From contig NZ_LMEO01000045.1 in assembly GCF_001426375.1 (NCBI RefSeq), positions 1,020,609 through 1,084,608 of the forward strand: a stretch of 64,000 nt of DNA, read 5' to 3'. Each line of letters opens with the position of its first letter. Position 1 is the stretch's first letter. A program made the translations under genes and the position numbers. Under the pieces are notes generated by a model. The model worked only from the letters and a program-made list of their open reading frames with translations, did not search any database and had not been told where the DNA came from. This DNA comes from Paenibacillus sp. Root444D2. GTDB taxonomy: Bacteria; Bacillota; Bacilli; Paenibacillales; NBRC-103111. Below, one piece after another: positions 15,440-23,590 of this stretch.

Positions 15440-16858
15440 ATGTCGGAATATCGATTGACTTTGGAAAATAGGAGCATTGTATGGGGGGCTAGTATCGATA
15501 TAGAACCGCTAATCGGCAAATTCTCTATCGATTCCATAAAGCAACAAGAAAACAAGAGGGTTGATTGGAATCTTCCCAGTGGCGTGTACCGCGCTAAAGA
15601 TATTGTTATTGAATTAGATAAGCTTTTGGAGGCGATAATCGTTCAACTTGGAGAAACGGCTGATCCGGAGACGTTATTAGAAAATATCCAGGCAAATCTG
15701 GCGATTTCCGGGAGAGAATCAGTTTTACCACTTGGCCCTCTGGCCTTTGAGGATAAGGCTGGAGTTGAGCTTACCTTACAAGCCAAACGTATAGGTGAGG
15801 GTTTAACGCATTGGGCCCGCGAGCTCAATTCGCAAAAAAGGTCACTCAAACAGTATGGGGAATCAGTCCTTAACGACTTGAAATTCAGAAGCCATTGTGA
15901 TCATCACTTGTTGACACCAAAGGCAAACGCATTGCTCTTTGGACCCACAGGGGGTCCGGAGGTTATGCAGCTGTTTAATGAATTACTGCATCAATTCGTA
16001 CTATTGAGAGATGCTCTTATCCCTTTTGATAACTGGGAGGAAGTGCCGATCGAAGTCAAGGAAAGCGAAAATGCTAAGGGCTTAAGATTTCTAGAGCAAG
16101 CCCGTACGGAATTTCTCACAGAATTGATGGTAAGAAAAATCTCGCATAAAGCACTGATCAAATATGCGCAAAGCGTATTAAGCTCTGGGTTGTCCACAGT
16201 AGGTTATGGTTTTCAATACCGATTGGGAACCATACTGCCAGCAAGCTTGGGAGCCTCAGTGGCGGTGGCTCCCAGATATCTTCTCCACTGGTATCCGGTG
16301 CAGACGGTTTTGAACGGGACCTCAGACGAGCCTGCTGCTGTTGCTTTCGACTATGAATATCATGATTATTATTCTGCACCTCGTAGTATGGCAGGCACGA
16401 GTAGCGCCATTCAGCTTGAATTCCGCAATCACGAGTTGGGGGATGCCAGTGAAGCTCAGATTATCGTAGGCGGCGATGGTTCTGATCGTACCGTTCTTCA
16501 AATCAGCTTGCAATTCGGTTCTGCTAATTATGTTGTTGACCTTGGTCAGGCTTTTAGAGGCCATCGATTTATGTATCGTCCGAAGACGACCTCCAAGCCG
16601 GATTCTGGAACAGTTCCAGTGAATCCAACGAGTATCAGTGAACACCATGCATGGGACATACTCCGTTTAGCGGGATTAGTAACGAATGACTCAGGAATTC
16701 ATTTTATCACTGCCGGGGGAAACGACCTCGTGTTATGGGCTTTGCTTGGCAAGCTCTATCCCGAGAACGTGATTGTGCTTGACAGTGTGGAAGAGGATGA
16801 AATTGAAGCGGCCAAGATTTCAGGTAAGGGGTTCGGTACAAAGTTTTTAATTCGATGA
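15440..16858 (+). CDS. Unknown conserved-looking protein of 472 residues
   Basis: I do not recognise a family. The protein has no signal peptide and no clear membrane segment, so it is probably cytoplasmic. The N-terminal half (to about 250) is rich in charged helices, with a short FGPTGGPEVMQ loop near 170. The C-terminal half is beta-rich with histidine- and tyrosine-rich stretches (FDYEYHDYYS near 300, SISEHHAWDIL near 400) and ends in KGFGTKFLIR. ATG 15440 follows GTGAGGTGCA. It diverges from the sulfur operon over a shared 290-base control region, suggesting co-regulation. The reading frame is long, intact and of ordinary composition, so it is surely a gene. Confidence 0.85.
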   Translation: MSEYRLTLENRSIVWGASIDIEPLIGKFSIDSIKQQENKRVDWNLPSGVYRAKDIVIELDKLLEAIIVQLGETADPETLLENIQANLAISGRESVLPLGPLAFEDKAGVELTLQAKRIGEGLTHWARELNSQKRSLKQYGESVLNDLKFRSHCDHHLLTPKANALLFGPTGGPEVMQLFNELLHQFVLLRDALIPFDNWEEVPIEVKESENAKGLRFLEQARTEFLTELMVRKISHKALIKYAQSVLSSGLSTVGYGFQYRLGTILPASLGASVAVAPRYLLHWYPVQTVLNGTSDEPAAVAFDYEYHDYYSAPRSMAGTSSAIQLEFRNHELGDASEAQIIVGGDGSDRTVLQISLQFGSANYVVDLGQAFRGHRFMYRPKTTSKPDSGTVPVNPTSISEHHAWDILRLAGLVTNDSGIHFITAGGNDLVLWALLGKLYPENVIVLDSVEEDEIEAAKISGKGFGTKFLIR

Positions 16859-16876
16859 ACCCGAATTAAAAACTTT
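16840..16876. terminator. Hairpin between convergent genes
   Basis: A perfect 15-bp inverted repeat (AAAGTTTTTAATTCG with CGAATTAAAAACTTT) around a 7-base loop. It overlaps the stop codon of the 472-residue gene and lies just before the end of the convergent HxlR gene, so it probably ends transcription from both sides. Confidence 0.72.
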
Positions 16877-16881
16877 GACTC

Positions 16882-17244
16882 TCATGCGTGTTTATGATTC
16901 AAGTCCGATTCTTCAAGATGAAAGTGGTCAACATAAATAGTACCAAATTCACAGAGCATTTTGAGCATAGGAAACATCTGACTCCCTAAATCAGATAAAA
17001 AGTATTCAACTTTTGGGGGCGCTACCGGATAAACTTTGCGAATGACAAGCCCGTCACGCTCAAGATCTCTTAATTGCATGGTGAGCATCCTTTGGGTCGC
17101 ATCGGGCAACAGTCTTTGTAACTCATTAAACCGCAAAGGACCCCCTGATAAAAAGCTTAATATTGCTATTTTCCACTTACCGCTTACCAATCGAAGTACA
17201 ATCTCAGAGGTACATCGGTAAGTGTTATTTTTAAAATGTATCAT
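16882..17244 (-). CDS. HxlR-family transcriptional regulator
   Basis: DNA-binding repressor of about 120 residues, the usual HxlR length. LRLVSGKWKIAILSFLSGGPLRFNELQRLL is the winged-helix core, spanning roughly residues 17-46, and MLTMQLRDLERDGLVIRKVYP is the recognition and wing part. Cys11 (NTYRCTSEI) corresponds in position to the N-terminal redox-sensing cysteine of YodB/HypR-type members, so thiol or quinone sensing is plausible. The start is ATG 17244, after GAGG. An operator-like motif lies at 17271-17290. It diverges from the cystine-type importer genes and may control them. Confidence 0.87.
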   Translation of the reverse strand: MIHFKNNTYRCTSEIVLRLVSGKWKIAILSFLSGGPLRFNELQRLLPDATQRMLTMQLRDLERDGLVIRKVYPVAPPKVEYFLSDLGSQMFPMLKMLCEFGTIYVDHFHLEESDLNHKHA

Positions 17245-17270
17245 ATAAACAACCTCGCTTCTTATTAATT

Positions 17271-17290
17271 TATTAATCCGATAGAAATAA
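17271..17290. promoter_or_regulatory. Operator-like motif in the HxlR / importer divergent region
   Basis: TATTAATCCGATAGAAATAA resembles the TAATCSGAT half of the motif upstream of metN. It lies 27 bases before the HxlR start and about 130 bases before the importer start, so either gene could be controlled by it. Confidence 0.35.
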
Positions 17291-17418
17291 TGGTAATTAT
17301 AACAAATGAACGGAGTGGTTACAAGAACGCTGCTGTTACACGACTCAAATCCGAGTTTATATATTGTTTTAGAGTGTATTAAGCTACTTACTATCGCATT
17401 CAATTAAAGGTGGTTCGC

Positions 17419-18096
17419 ATGACACTTGATCGACTTGACCGCATATTAGAAATCATTTCCTTTTCAATACTGCCCATGTTTAAAGGGACTATCTATTTTA
17501 CGATTCCGTTGTCCATTGTTTCGTTTGCCCTAGGGTTATTTTTTGCTTTCTTCGTTGCGATCGCGAGCTTATCGACGAAATCCTACTTACACAAGCCAGC
17601 GCGTATTTATGTTTGGATTATACGCTGCACGCCAGTTCTCGTTCAATTGTTTATTATTTTCTATGGGCTTCCGAGCATCGGAATTATCCTGTCGCCTTTT
17701 CTCAGCGTTGTTATCAGTTTAACAATCTCCGAAGCGGCTTACACTTCGGAAATCATCAGAGCCTCAATCCAGTCGATTCCAACAGGCCAGTGGAGAGCTG
17801 GATATGCCTTGGGCATGTCCAGAAGCCAGACCTTAACAAAAGTAATCCTTCCCCAGTCCATACGGGTTTGCATACCGTCATTCGGCAACCAGTTTATCTC
17901 GTTATTCAAGACATCCTCTCTCGCCGCACTTGTGACGATCCCAGACTTGTTCGGCGCAGCCAGGCTGATTGCGTCCTCCACCTTTGAACCGATGCTGCTC
18001 TATTTGATTGCGGGCTCCTTCTATCTTGTATTGTGCTCCTTATTGACAATTGGCCAAAGCCGGATGGAAAAGAAATTTATACACATAAAATCTTAG
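17419..18096 (+). CDS. Amino-acid (cystine-type) ABC permease
   Basis: Membrane subunit of a polar amino-acid importer (HisM/TcyB family), 225 residues with five hydrophobic segments. IRCTPVLVQLFIIFYGLPS is a hallmark, and the EAA loop reads SIPTGQWRAGYALGMSRSQTL followed by VILPQSIRVCIPSFGNQF. ATG 17419 is chosen because AAAGGTGG lies 6 bases upstream; a GTG at 17410 sits inside that site. First of three genes that form a complete importer. Confidence 0.9.
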   Translation: MTLDRLDRILEIISFSILPMFKGTIYFTIPLSIVSFALGLFFAFFVAIASLSTKSYLHKPARIYVWIIRCTPVLVQLFIIFYGLPSIGIILSPFLSVVISLTISEAAYTSEIIRASIQSIPTGQWRAGYALGMSRSQTLTKVILPQSIRVCIPSFGNQFISLFKTSSLAALVTIPDLFGAARLIASSTFEPMLLYLIAGSFYLVLCSLLTIGQSRMEKKFIHIKS

Positions 18097-18114
18097 TCAG
18101 AAGGGGGAAGAGTC

Positions 18115-18888
18115 ATGTTATTGACCATCGAACGCCTGCACAAACGTTTTGGAGATGTCGAGGTGCTCAGGGACATCCATTTGGAAATCAGGCAAGGAAC
18201 GACGACAATCATCATTGGACCATCCGGCTCCGGCAAGTCGACACTTTTAAACTGCATGAATTTATTGGAGCTTCCTTCGGATGGGATAATCCGGCTGGAC
18301 GAATACTCGCTTGATTTCTCGACACCTACGAAGCTTAGTCAGAGAACCATCCTAAACTTCCGTCAGCAGACAGGTATGGTGTTTCAAGGAAATCATTTAT
18401 TTCCGCACATGACTGCACTGGAGAACGTGATGGTCGGCTCGTTAGTCGTTAGAAAACAGAACAAGGCTGATGTACTCGTCAGAGCCAGAATGTTATTGGA
18501 AAAGGTCGGATTGGGTCCGTATATGGATCGTTATCCTCATCAATTGTCAGGGGGGCAGCAACAGCGGGTTGGCATTGCGAGAGCAATGTCGATGGAACCA
18601 AAGATTCTGTTGTTCGATGAGCCGACGTCCGCACTTGATCCGGAATTGGTTGACGAGGTGCTGGAAGTGATGAAAGATCTGACTCGCGAGGGGATGACTC
18701 TCGTCGTTGTGACCCATGAGATGGAGTTCGCAAGTCGGGTAGCAGACTGCGTCATTTTCATGAATCTTGGTTCAATTGAGGTAAGCGGATCACCCGCCGA
18801 TATTTTTAGCAATACCCGTAATGAGCGGCTTCAGTACTTTGTAAAGCGCCTTTCGCCAGGGCTACTCCCTAACTTCTTAAATCTATGA
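18115..18888 (+). CDS. Amino-acid ABC transporter ATPase
   Basis: ATP-binding subunit of 257 residues. Walker A GPSGSGKST (about 35-43), Q-loop FQGNHLFPHMTALENVM, signature LSGGQQQRVGIARAM and Walker B ILLFDEPTSALDPE are intact. Typical of GlnQ/TcyC/TcyN proteins. It lies 18 bases after the permease gene and works with it and the next gene. Confidence 0.92.
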   Translation: MLLTIERLHKRFGDVEVLRDIHLEIRQGTTTIIIGPSGSGKSTLLNCMNLLELPSDGIIRLDEYSLDFSTPTKLSQRTILNFRQQTGMVFQGNHLFPHMTALENVMVGSLVVRKQNKADVLVRARMLLEKVGLGPYMDRYPHQLSGGQQQRVGIARAMSMEPKILLFDEPTSALDPELVDEVLEVMKDLTREGMTLVVVTHEMEFASRVADCVIFMNLGSIEVSGSPADIFSNTRNERLQYFVKRLSPGLLPNFLNL

Positions 18889-18962
18889 CATGGATATTTA
18901 ATGGGGCTAAGATGAGCTGAGCAATTCATAGGAAGCACAATGAAATGGAGGATTGTAATTAT

Positions 18963-19742
18963 ATGAAAAAGATATACTCGACTATTCTACTTGTACTTTT
19001 GTTAATAGTAACAGCATGCAGTAATAACAGCGAAAGCACGGTGAATGCGCTTGAGAAGCTGAAGCAGAAAGGAGAGATTGTCGTTGCGACGACCGGTACA
19101 TATCCACCATACTCTTTTCATGACGGCAACGGTCTAACGGGGTTCGATATCGATATTTCCAATGAAATTGGAAAACGCATTGGCATCAAAATCAAATTCT
19201 CCGTAGTCGAGTTCGCCGGTATGTTCTCTGGCCTTGACGCTGGACGGTTCGACACAATTCCCCAATTGACCGCTACAGAGGAACGAAAGAAAAAGTATGA
19301 TTTCTCCGATCCATACCAATTCTCCAATCTGACGCTAATTGTGTTGGAAGAAAATCAGGACATTAAGAGCTTCAAGGATTTGAATGGCAAGAAGACGAAC
19401 GGATTGGCTGAGTCTGTGCAAGGAGCGCTCGCCCTTAAGTATGGCGCCATCTTGGTACCCGAGGTCAGCGAATCCGTTGAACTACTGAAGACGAAACGTG
19501 TAGACGCTCTTATATATAACAATCTTTACTTTCTTGATTTGAAGAAGAATCGTCCCGATCTAAAAATAAAAATCATAGATCGGTCCCAGGAGGTTGATAC
19601 GGCTTCGTTTGCATTCACGAAAGGCAATGATGAAACAGTTAAGGCTTTCAATATAGCGCTTAGCGACATGCATGCTGATGGTACGTTTGCCAAAATTTCA
19701 ACCAAATGGTTCGGGGAGGACATTTCCAAAGGTACTAAGTAG
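18963..19742 (+). CDS. Amino-acid (cystine-type) substrate-binding lipoprotein
   Basis: Signal peptide ending in IVTAC with lipid-accepting Cys19. The mature SBP_bac_3 domain starts at GEIVVATTGTYPPYSFHDGN; GLTGFDIDISNEIGKRIG and RFDTIPQLTATEERKKKYDF are family hallmarks. Relatives (FliY/TcyA/TcyK) bind cystine and S-substituted cysteines, fitting the sulfur context. ATG 18963 follows GGAGG. Last of the importer genes. The next 300 bases hold only IS relics. Confidence 0.9.
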   Translation: MKKIYSTILLVLLLIVTACSNNSESTVNALEKLKQKGEIVVATTGTYPPYSFHDGNGLTGFDIDISNEIGKRIGIKIKFSVVEFAGMFSGLDAGRFDTIPQLTATEERKKKYDFSDPYQFSNLTLIVLEENQDIKSFKDLNGKKTNGLAESVQGALALKYGAILVPEVSESVELLKTKRVDALIYNNLYFLDLKKNRPDLKIKIIDRSQEVDTASFAFTKGNDETVKAFNIALSDMHADGTFAKISTKWFGEDISKGTK

Positions 19743-19780
19743 TAGCATCTAAAAGTAGTACAATAATAAAATTATAGATT

Positions 19781-19830
19781 GCACAGAGGACAGACGATGA
19801 TTACATTCGTACTGTCCTTTTGGGTCTCTT
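19781..19830 (-). mobile_element. Tiny IS6-family transposase relic
   Basis: About 45 bases on the minus strand (AAAGGACAGTACGAATGTAA and following) align with the C-terminal codons of the IS6-type transposase at 63.95-64.0 kb, differing by a few substitutions and a one-base deletion. The stretch also forms a hairpin (AGGACAG with CTGTCCT) followed by TTTT on the plus strand, so it may now serve as terminator of the importer operon. Confidence 0.55.
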
Positions 19831-19834
19831 AAAT

Positions 19835-19936
19835 TCATTCTACTTCTCGAGAACTTACCCCTGACTCATAAAGACGAATGGCTTCGCTTTTTAATTGCTC
19901 CGTGTATTGGATAAATAATTGTCCCTTCTTTGCCAT
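19835..19936 (-). pseudogene. IS3-type orfA relic
   Basis: A 33-codon reading frame starting MAKKGQLFIQYTEQLKSEA and continuing IRLYESGVSSREVE resembles the helix-turn-helix start of IS3-family OrfA. The rest of the element is missing. A 7-bp palindrome (GTCCATT with AATGGAC, 19968-19986) just upstream and the sequence to about 20030 probably belong to the old element end. Confidence 0.6.
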
Positions 19937-20052
19937 GAAAAAACCCCCTCCGGTTAGCAGCTTTCAAGTCCATTGTACCAATGGACTTTTCTTCACTGTC
20001 AACTATAAGGGGATAATATCACCCAGGTTGTCTTTTTTCATTATGGCTTCCT

Positions 20053-20823
20053 CTACTCTTCCGTACCCCCCAATTTGCGTGATACAAGCTCTGCTGAGAC
20101 CATTACGGCTTTAATTGACTTCTTTTTAAGAACCTCATCAAAGCGATATTTCGGACCGGCAATCGACAAACTGGCAATTAATGTACCTCGGGAGTCAAAA
20201 ACAGGTGCTCCGACAGCAAATACGTCCGGATCCGCCTCACCTTGACTTAACGCAAAGCCCTGCTCGCGAATTGCTCTCATATCCTCTAGTAATAACCTAT
20301 GATCAGCTTCAATTGGCAGTTTTTCTAACACCGTTTGAATAACTTTTTCACTTTCATAAGCTAAAATAGCTTTGCTCGAAGCCCCCAAATGTAAGGGAAG
20401 TATTCGTCCGTTTTCGGTCGAATATTGAATAAGAGCCTTACTTTTAACATTTTGTATACAGATGGCATTCGTTCCTGAGCGAATAAATAACAGAGAAGTT
20501 TCATTCGTGTCTGCTGTCAATTCCTCCATAATCGGGAGCGAAAGCGGCACAAGCTCTCTATGTACCTGCTGACTCAAGCTTCTAGCAAGATCCAGAATTC
20601 GCATGCCTAGTCCAATCTGTCCTTTGCTCCTACGTTCAACGATACCGTTTTGCTCCAAGGTCTGTAGAAATCGGTACGTAGAGCTTTCCGGAATAGAAAC
20701 CTTTTGGGCAATGTCGCTAACGGATAAAGATCCATCGGCTTCAGCAAGTGCAAATAAAATATCAAGTGCTCGGCTTAATGTTTGTGTTCCATTCATAGGT
20801 CGCACCTCGTAATTCGTACTCAT
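20053..20823 (-). CDS. IclR-family transcriptional regulator
   Basis: About 256 residues, normal for IclR. The N-terminal winged helix runs TLSRALDILFALAEADGSLS, with SDIAQKVSIPESSTYRFLQTL as the recognition part. The effector domain contains LHLGASSKAILAY and ADPDVFAVGAPVFDSRG. IclR proteins sense small acids and control catabolic operons. As the gene nearest the ergothionase gene, it is the candidate sensor of a pathway intermediate. ATG 20823 is preceded by AAGGAGGTGAGT. It lies at the 3' end of the operon, 55 bases after the lyase gene. Confidence 0.9.
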   Translation of the reverse strand: MSTNYEVRPMNGTQTLSRALDILFALAEADGSLSVSDIAQKVSIPESSTYRFLQTLEQNGIVERRSKGQIGLGMRILDLARSLSQQVHRELVPLSLPIMEELTADTNETSLLFIRSGTNAICIQNVKSKALIQYSTENGRILPLHLGASSKAILAYESEKVIQTVLEKLPIEADHRLLLEDMRAIREQGFALSQGEADPDVFAVGAPVFDSRGTLIASLSIAGPKYRFDEVLKKKSIKAVMVSAELVSRKLGGTEE

Positions 20824-20878
20824 ACTCACCTCCTTTATATTCGTCTGCTCTTACCGAATTCCTTCAATACTCAACCAC

Positions 20879-22405
20879 TCACATGGCAAATGATTGCCTA
20901 ACTCTCGTTAATAATTTCCCGCTTTTCAATAGTTGATAGGCGGATTGAATATCAGCTGTTAAATTACGGTCTTTCGCTAAAAAAGGAACAACCGTACGAA
21001 ATTCATCGTAAGCTGCTTGTGTACCTTGACCAAGCTTAACTCCCGCTCGCAAGTCAATAGCTTGCACGGCGTGCATAGCTTCAATGGCTACTATATAATA
21101 CAGCCGATCTATGATTTCCCCCACTTTACTAACGACAAAAGGGGCATTGCTGCTATGATCCTCCATATCACCGGCCAACGAATAGTAGTCTGCCGAAGAT
21201 GGATTGGATAAATGACGGATCTCCGCATCGAGAGCGGTAAAAGTTTTCTGAATCGTGCTAAATGCGATCGTGCTCTCATCGGGAGATAAAAAGCGGCTTA
21301 AACCCGTAAATGAAGGCGATCCGAGTTTTATTGTGCGGAAGCAAGCACTCTTGGATACGTGGCTGAGGGCGATGCCCAGCATTTCAAAGCCGAGCACCCA
21401 TGCCAGAGGCTCGAAGTTCGCGCAGGAAACGATGCGATCTTCCTCCTCAAGCACACATGGGTTGTCATCGGATGCATTCAAATGAATATGCAGCGCGGCT
21501 TTCACAACCTGCAGGCCATCTAACGCTGCGCCGTGAATATGGCAGGCGCTGCGGAAGCTCAGCGGATCCTGAAGGCTAGCGGACTCCTTGTGCCAAAGTC
21601 CGCTATTTGTTAAAAATCGGCGAACCCGCTCCGCGCTGCTGCTTTGACCTGCATAAGGCCGATAGCGCTGGACACTCGGGTCCAGCGGCGTCACATGGCC
21701 TTGCAGCCCTTCAAGGGAGAGCGCGTAAACCAAATCAGCGAGCTCAAGAAGCTGCTCACAGGCATAGAGCACAAGCGCTCCCGTGCCTGCGGCGACCGCA
21801 TTCGAGGAGACGATCGCCAGACCGTCTTTGGCTCCGAGGCGAACGGGCGTTAGCCCCGCCTGCGCTAACGCTGCAGCTGCGGAAGTGCGCGCACCGGCAT
21901 ACATCACGTCGCCTTCGCCGATGAAAGCGAGACCGAGATGCGACAGCAGCGTGATGTCGCCCGCGCCGACAGAGCCTCGAAGCGGCAGTAGCGGGTGAAT
22001 GCCGGCATTCAAGAAATCGGCATATTGCTTTGCGATAGCCGGCGCTATGCCCGTTCGTCCGACGAGCAGGGAATTGAGACGTGCTAATAAGACGGCACGA
22101 ACCTGCTCTTCAGACGCATACGGCTCTATGCCTGCAGCGTGCGCGTACAATAGGTTCCGGTTATACGTTTCGAATGCTTGGGCTTCGATTATTCGATCTT
22201 TATTGAGTCCAACACCGCGATTGAATCCATAAACAGGTTCGTCCAGTTCTGCTTTCTTCAGAACAAATCGGCGCGATTTTTCGAGCAGTTCCCAAGATGA
22301 CTCATCAATTTCCACCTTCACTCTATGAACAGCAACTGCTTGTAAATCTTCGATAGTTAGACTTTTCCCGTCTAAAACAAGTGTATATTCCAGCTGATTC
22401 GTCAT
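20879..22405 (-). CDS. Probable ergothionase (HutH-like lyase without MIO cofactor)
   Basis: PF00221-type lyase, 508 residues, close to HutH length. The region that in histidine ammonia-lyase reads GSVGASGDLAPL reads GSVGAGDITLLSHLG here. The serine of the Ala-Ser-Gly triad is deleted, so the MIO electrophile cannot form. FNRGVGLNKDR replaces the usual YGVNTGFG. Elimination without MIO is expected when the leaving group is already good, as with the trimethylamine of ergothioneine. The downstream-pathway genes upstream in the operon (hydratase, desulfurase, hydantoinase, carbamoylase) complete the known ergothioneine route. The product would be thiourocanate. ATG 22405 follows GGGGGG. GC content rises in the middle of the gene. 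Confidence 0.82.
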   Translation of the reverse strand: MTNQLEYTLVLDGKSLTIEDLQAVAVHRVKVEIDESSWELLEKSRRFVLKKAELDEPVYGFNRGVGLNKDRIIEAQAFETYNRNLLYAHAAGIEPYASEEQVRAVLLARLNSLLVGRTGIAPAIAKQYADFLNAGIHPLLPLRGSVGAGDITLLSHLGLAFIGEGDVMYAGARTSAAAALAQAGLTPVRLGAKDGLAIVSSNAVAAGTGALVLYACEQLLELADLVYALSLEGLQGHVTPLDPSVQRYRPYAGQSSSAERVRRFLTNSGLWHKESASLQDPLSFRSACHIHGAALDGLQVVKAALHIHLNASDDNPCVLEEEDRIVSCANFEPLAWVLGFEMLGIALSHVSKSACFRTIKLGSPSFTGLSRFLSPDESTIAFSTIQKTFTALDAEIRHLSNPSSADYYSLAGDMEDHSSNAPFVVSKVGEIIDRLYYIVAIEAMHAVQAIDLRAGVKLGQGTQAAYDEFRTVVPFLAKDRNLTADIQSAYQLLKSGKLLTRVRQSFAM

Positions 22406-22446
22406 CTGCGTAATTCCCCCCTGCTGCTCTGGTCTACAAGTCTCTG

Positions 22447-23544
22447 TTACACGAGAATGCCATCTAATGCGTATTCAGCAAGCGAGATGCCAAGCGCCTT
22501 TTCAACTTCGGGATAGACCGTCGGATCTTTCACACTGGAGCTCAATGGGACATATTGTTTATTAATGGATAAAACAACGAGTTCGGCTCCAACCTCTACA
22601 TGCCCCACACTTACAGGCAGACCCGTTTCAGCAGATAATGTTGTGATCACATCCGGATATGTGGTTAAACGTTTACCATCCTTGCCATCTACTGCCATAT
22701 ATTCGTTCATAACATGAAGGATTAACGTATCACCAGGCACTTCAACCTCGATTGTCCCGATATCGAAAGCGCCGGAATAATGGACATCGCGTTTAACAAC
22801 GATGCCTTTACCGAGAATAGTCCCTTTTGTTTTACCTACAATGGTGTCAATCACATGATCCGCGCCCTTAGGCTGCGCAGCGATAATTGCTTTACCTAAA
22901 TCAAGGGTAATGGAAATACCACCGATAGCGGCATGCTTCTTAATGTAAGAAGCGGGTAGCGGATGACGCGCCGATGCGATGAAGCCACCGGCTTGATCAG
23001 CCGCTGTGCGTAGAATGTTTGATGTCTTGGACGGAGAACCTTTGACGACGAGCTCCAGATAAGAACCCGTTTCCCGCTTGCCGCCAACAACAACTTGAAT
23101 TGTTTCATAATCCTGCAGCGCAGCTAGTCCCATCGAACCCATTTTGCCTGTAGGATGAGCCCGAATATCGCCAGTAGCATCGACCACGACTAGATCGAGC
23201 AGCGCAGCAGGCAGCCAGCCATTAATCGTGCTTGACATCCCATTTTGCGGGGTCATCACGCCTATAACTTTGCCTTCATAGTTCTCCTGCAGCAGCTTCA
23301 CGGCTTTAATGTAATCAGTTCCCAGCATCTGCCAATTAGTTCCAGCCGGAGCACCAATTGCTGTCGCTGTAATGACGATGGCATCATCTGGAAGTTCATC
23401 AACCGACACCAACTTTGGCTGACCAATGGATACGGCCGCATGTCCTATTTGCAGTCCATGATCGACCCAACCTCCGCCGCCGCAAGCGAAAACGGAGCCT
23501 CCTCTTACTGCTGCCCACACATCTTCTTCTGTTAATATACGCAT
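22447..23544 (-). CDS. DUF917 / S-Me-THD family protein, probable thiohydantoin desulfurase
   Basis: 365 residues covering the whole DUF917 (S-Me-THD) family length. The conserved start reads AVRGGSVFACGGGGWVDHG, followed by DELPDDAIVITATAIGAPAG. VVVDATGDIRAHPTGKMGSM lies in the middle and the beta-rich second domain begins near residue 215. In bacterial ergothioneine catabolism an enzyme of a new type removes sulfur from 2-thiohydantoin-5-propionate to give hydantoin-propionate and sulfide; members of this family are annotated with thiohydantoin desulfurase activity. Its place between the lyase and hydratase genes fits that step. Sulfide released here could feed cysteine synthesis. Confidence 0.8.
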   Translation of the reverse strand: MRILTEEDVWAAVRGGSVFACGGGGWVDHGLQIGHAAVSIGQPKLVSVDELPDDAIVITATAIGAPAGTNWQMLGTDYIKAVKLLQENYEGKVIGVMTPQNGMSSTINGWLPAALLDLVVVDATGDIRAHPTGKMGSMGLAALQDYETIQVVVGGKRETGSYLELVVKGSPSKTSNILRTAADQAGGFIASARHPLPASYIKKHAAIGGISITLDLGKAIIAAQPKGADHVIDTIVGKTKGTILGKGIVVKRDVHYSGAFDIGTIEVEVPGDTLILHVMNEYMAVDGKDGKRLTTYPDVITTLSAETGLPVSVGHVEVGAELVVLSINKQYVPLSSSVKDPTVYPEVEKALGISLAEYALDGILV

Positions 23545-23590
23545 TTCTATTCCTCCTAATGGTTATTTGAATGTATTGAGAAAGCTGCCA

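Noticed and set aside
21607..21998. Several overlapping plus-strand reading frames in the GC-richer middle of the ergothionase gene
   Set aside because: They are antisense to a well-supported gene, lack ribosome-binding sites and encode low-complexity Ala/Arg/Pro-rich chains.
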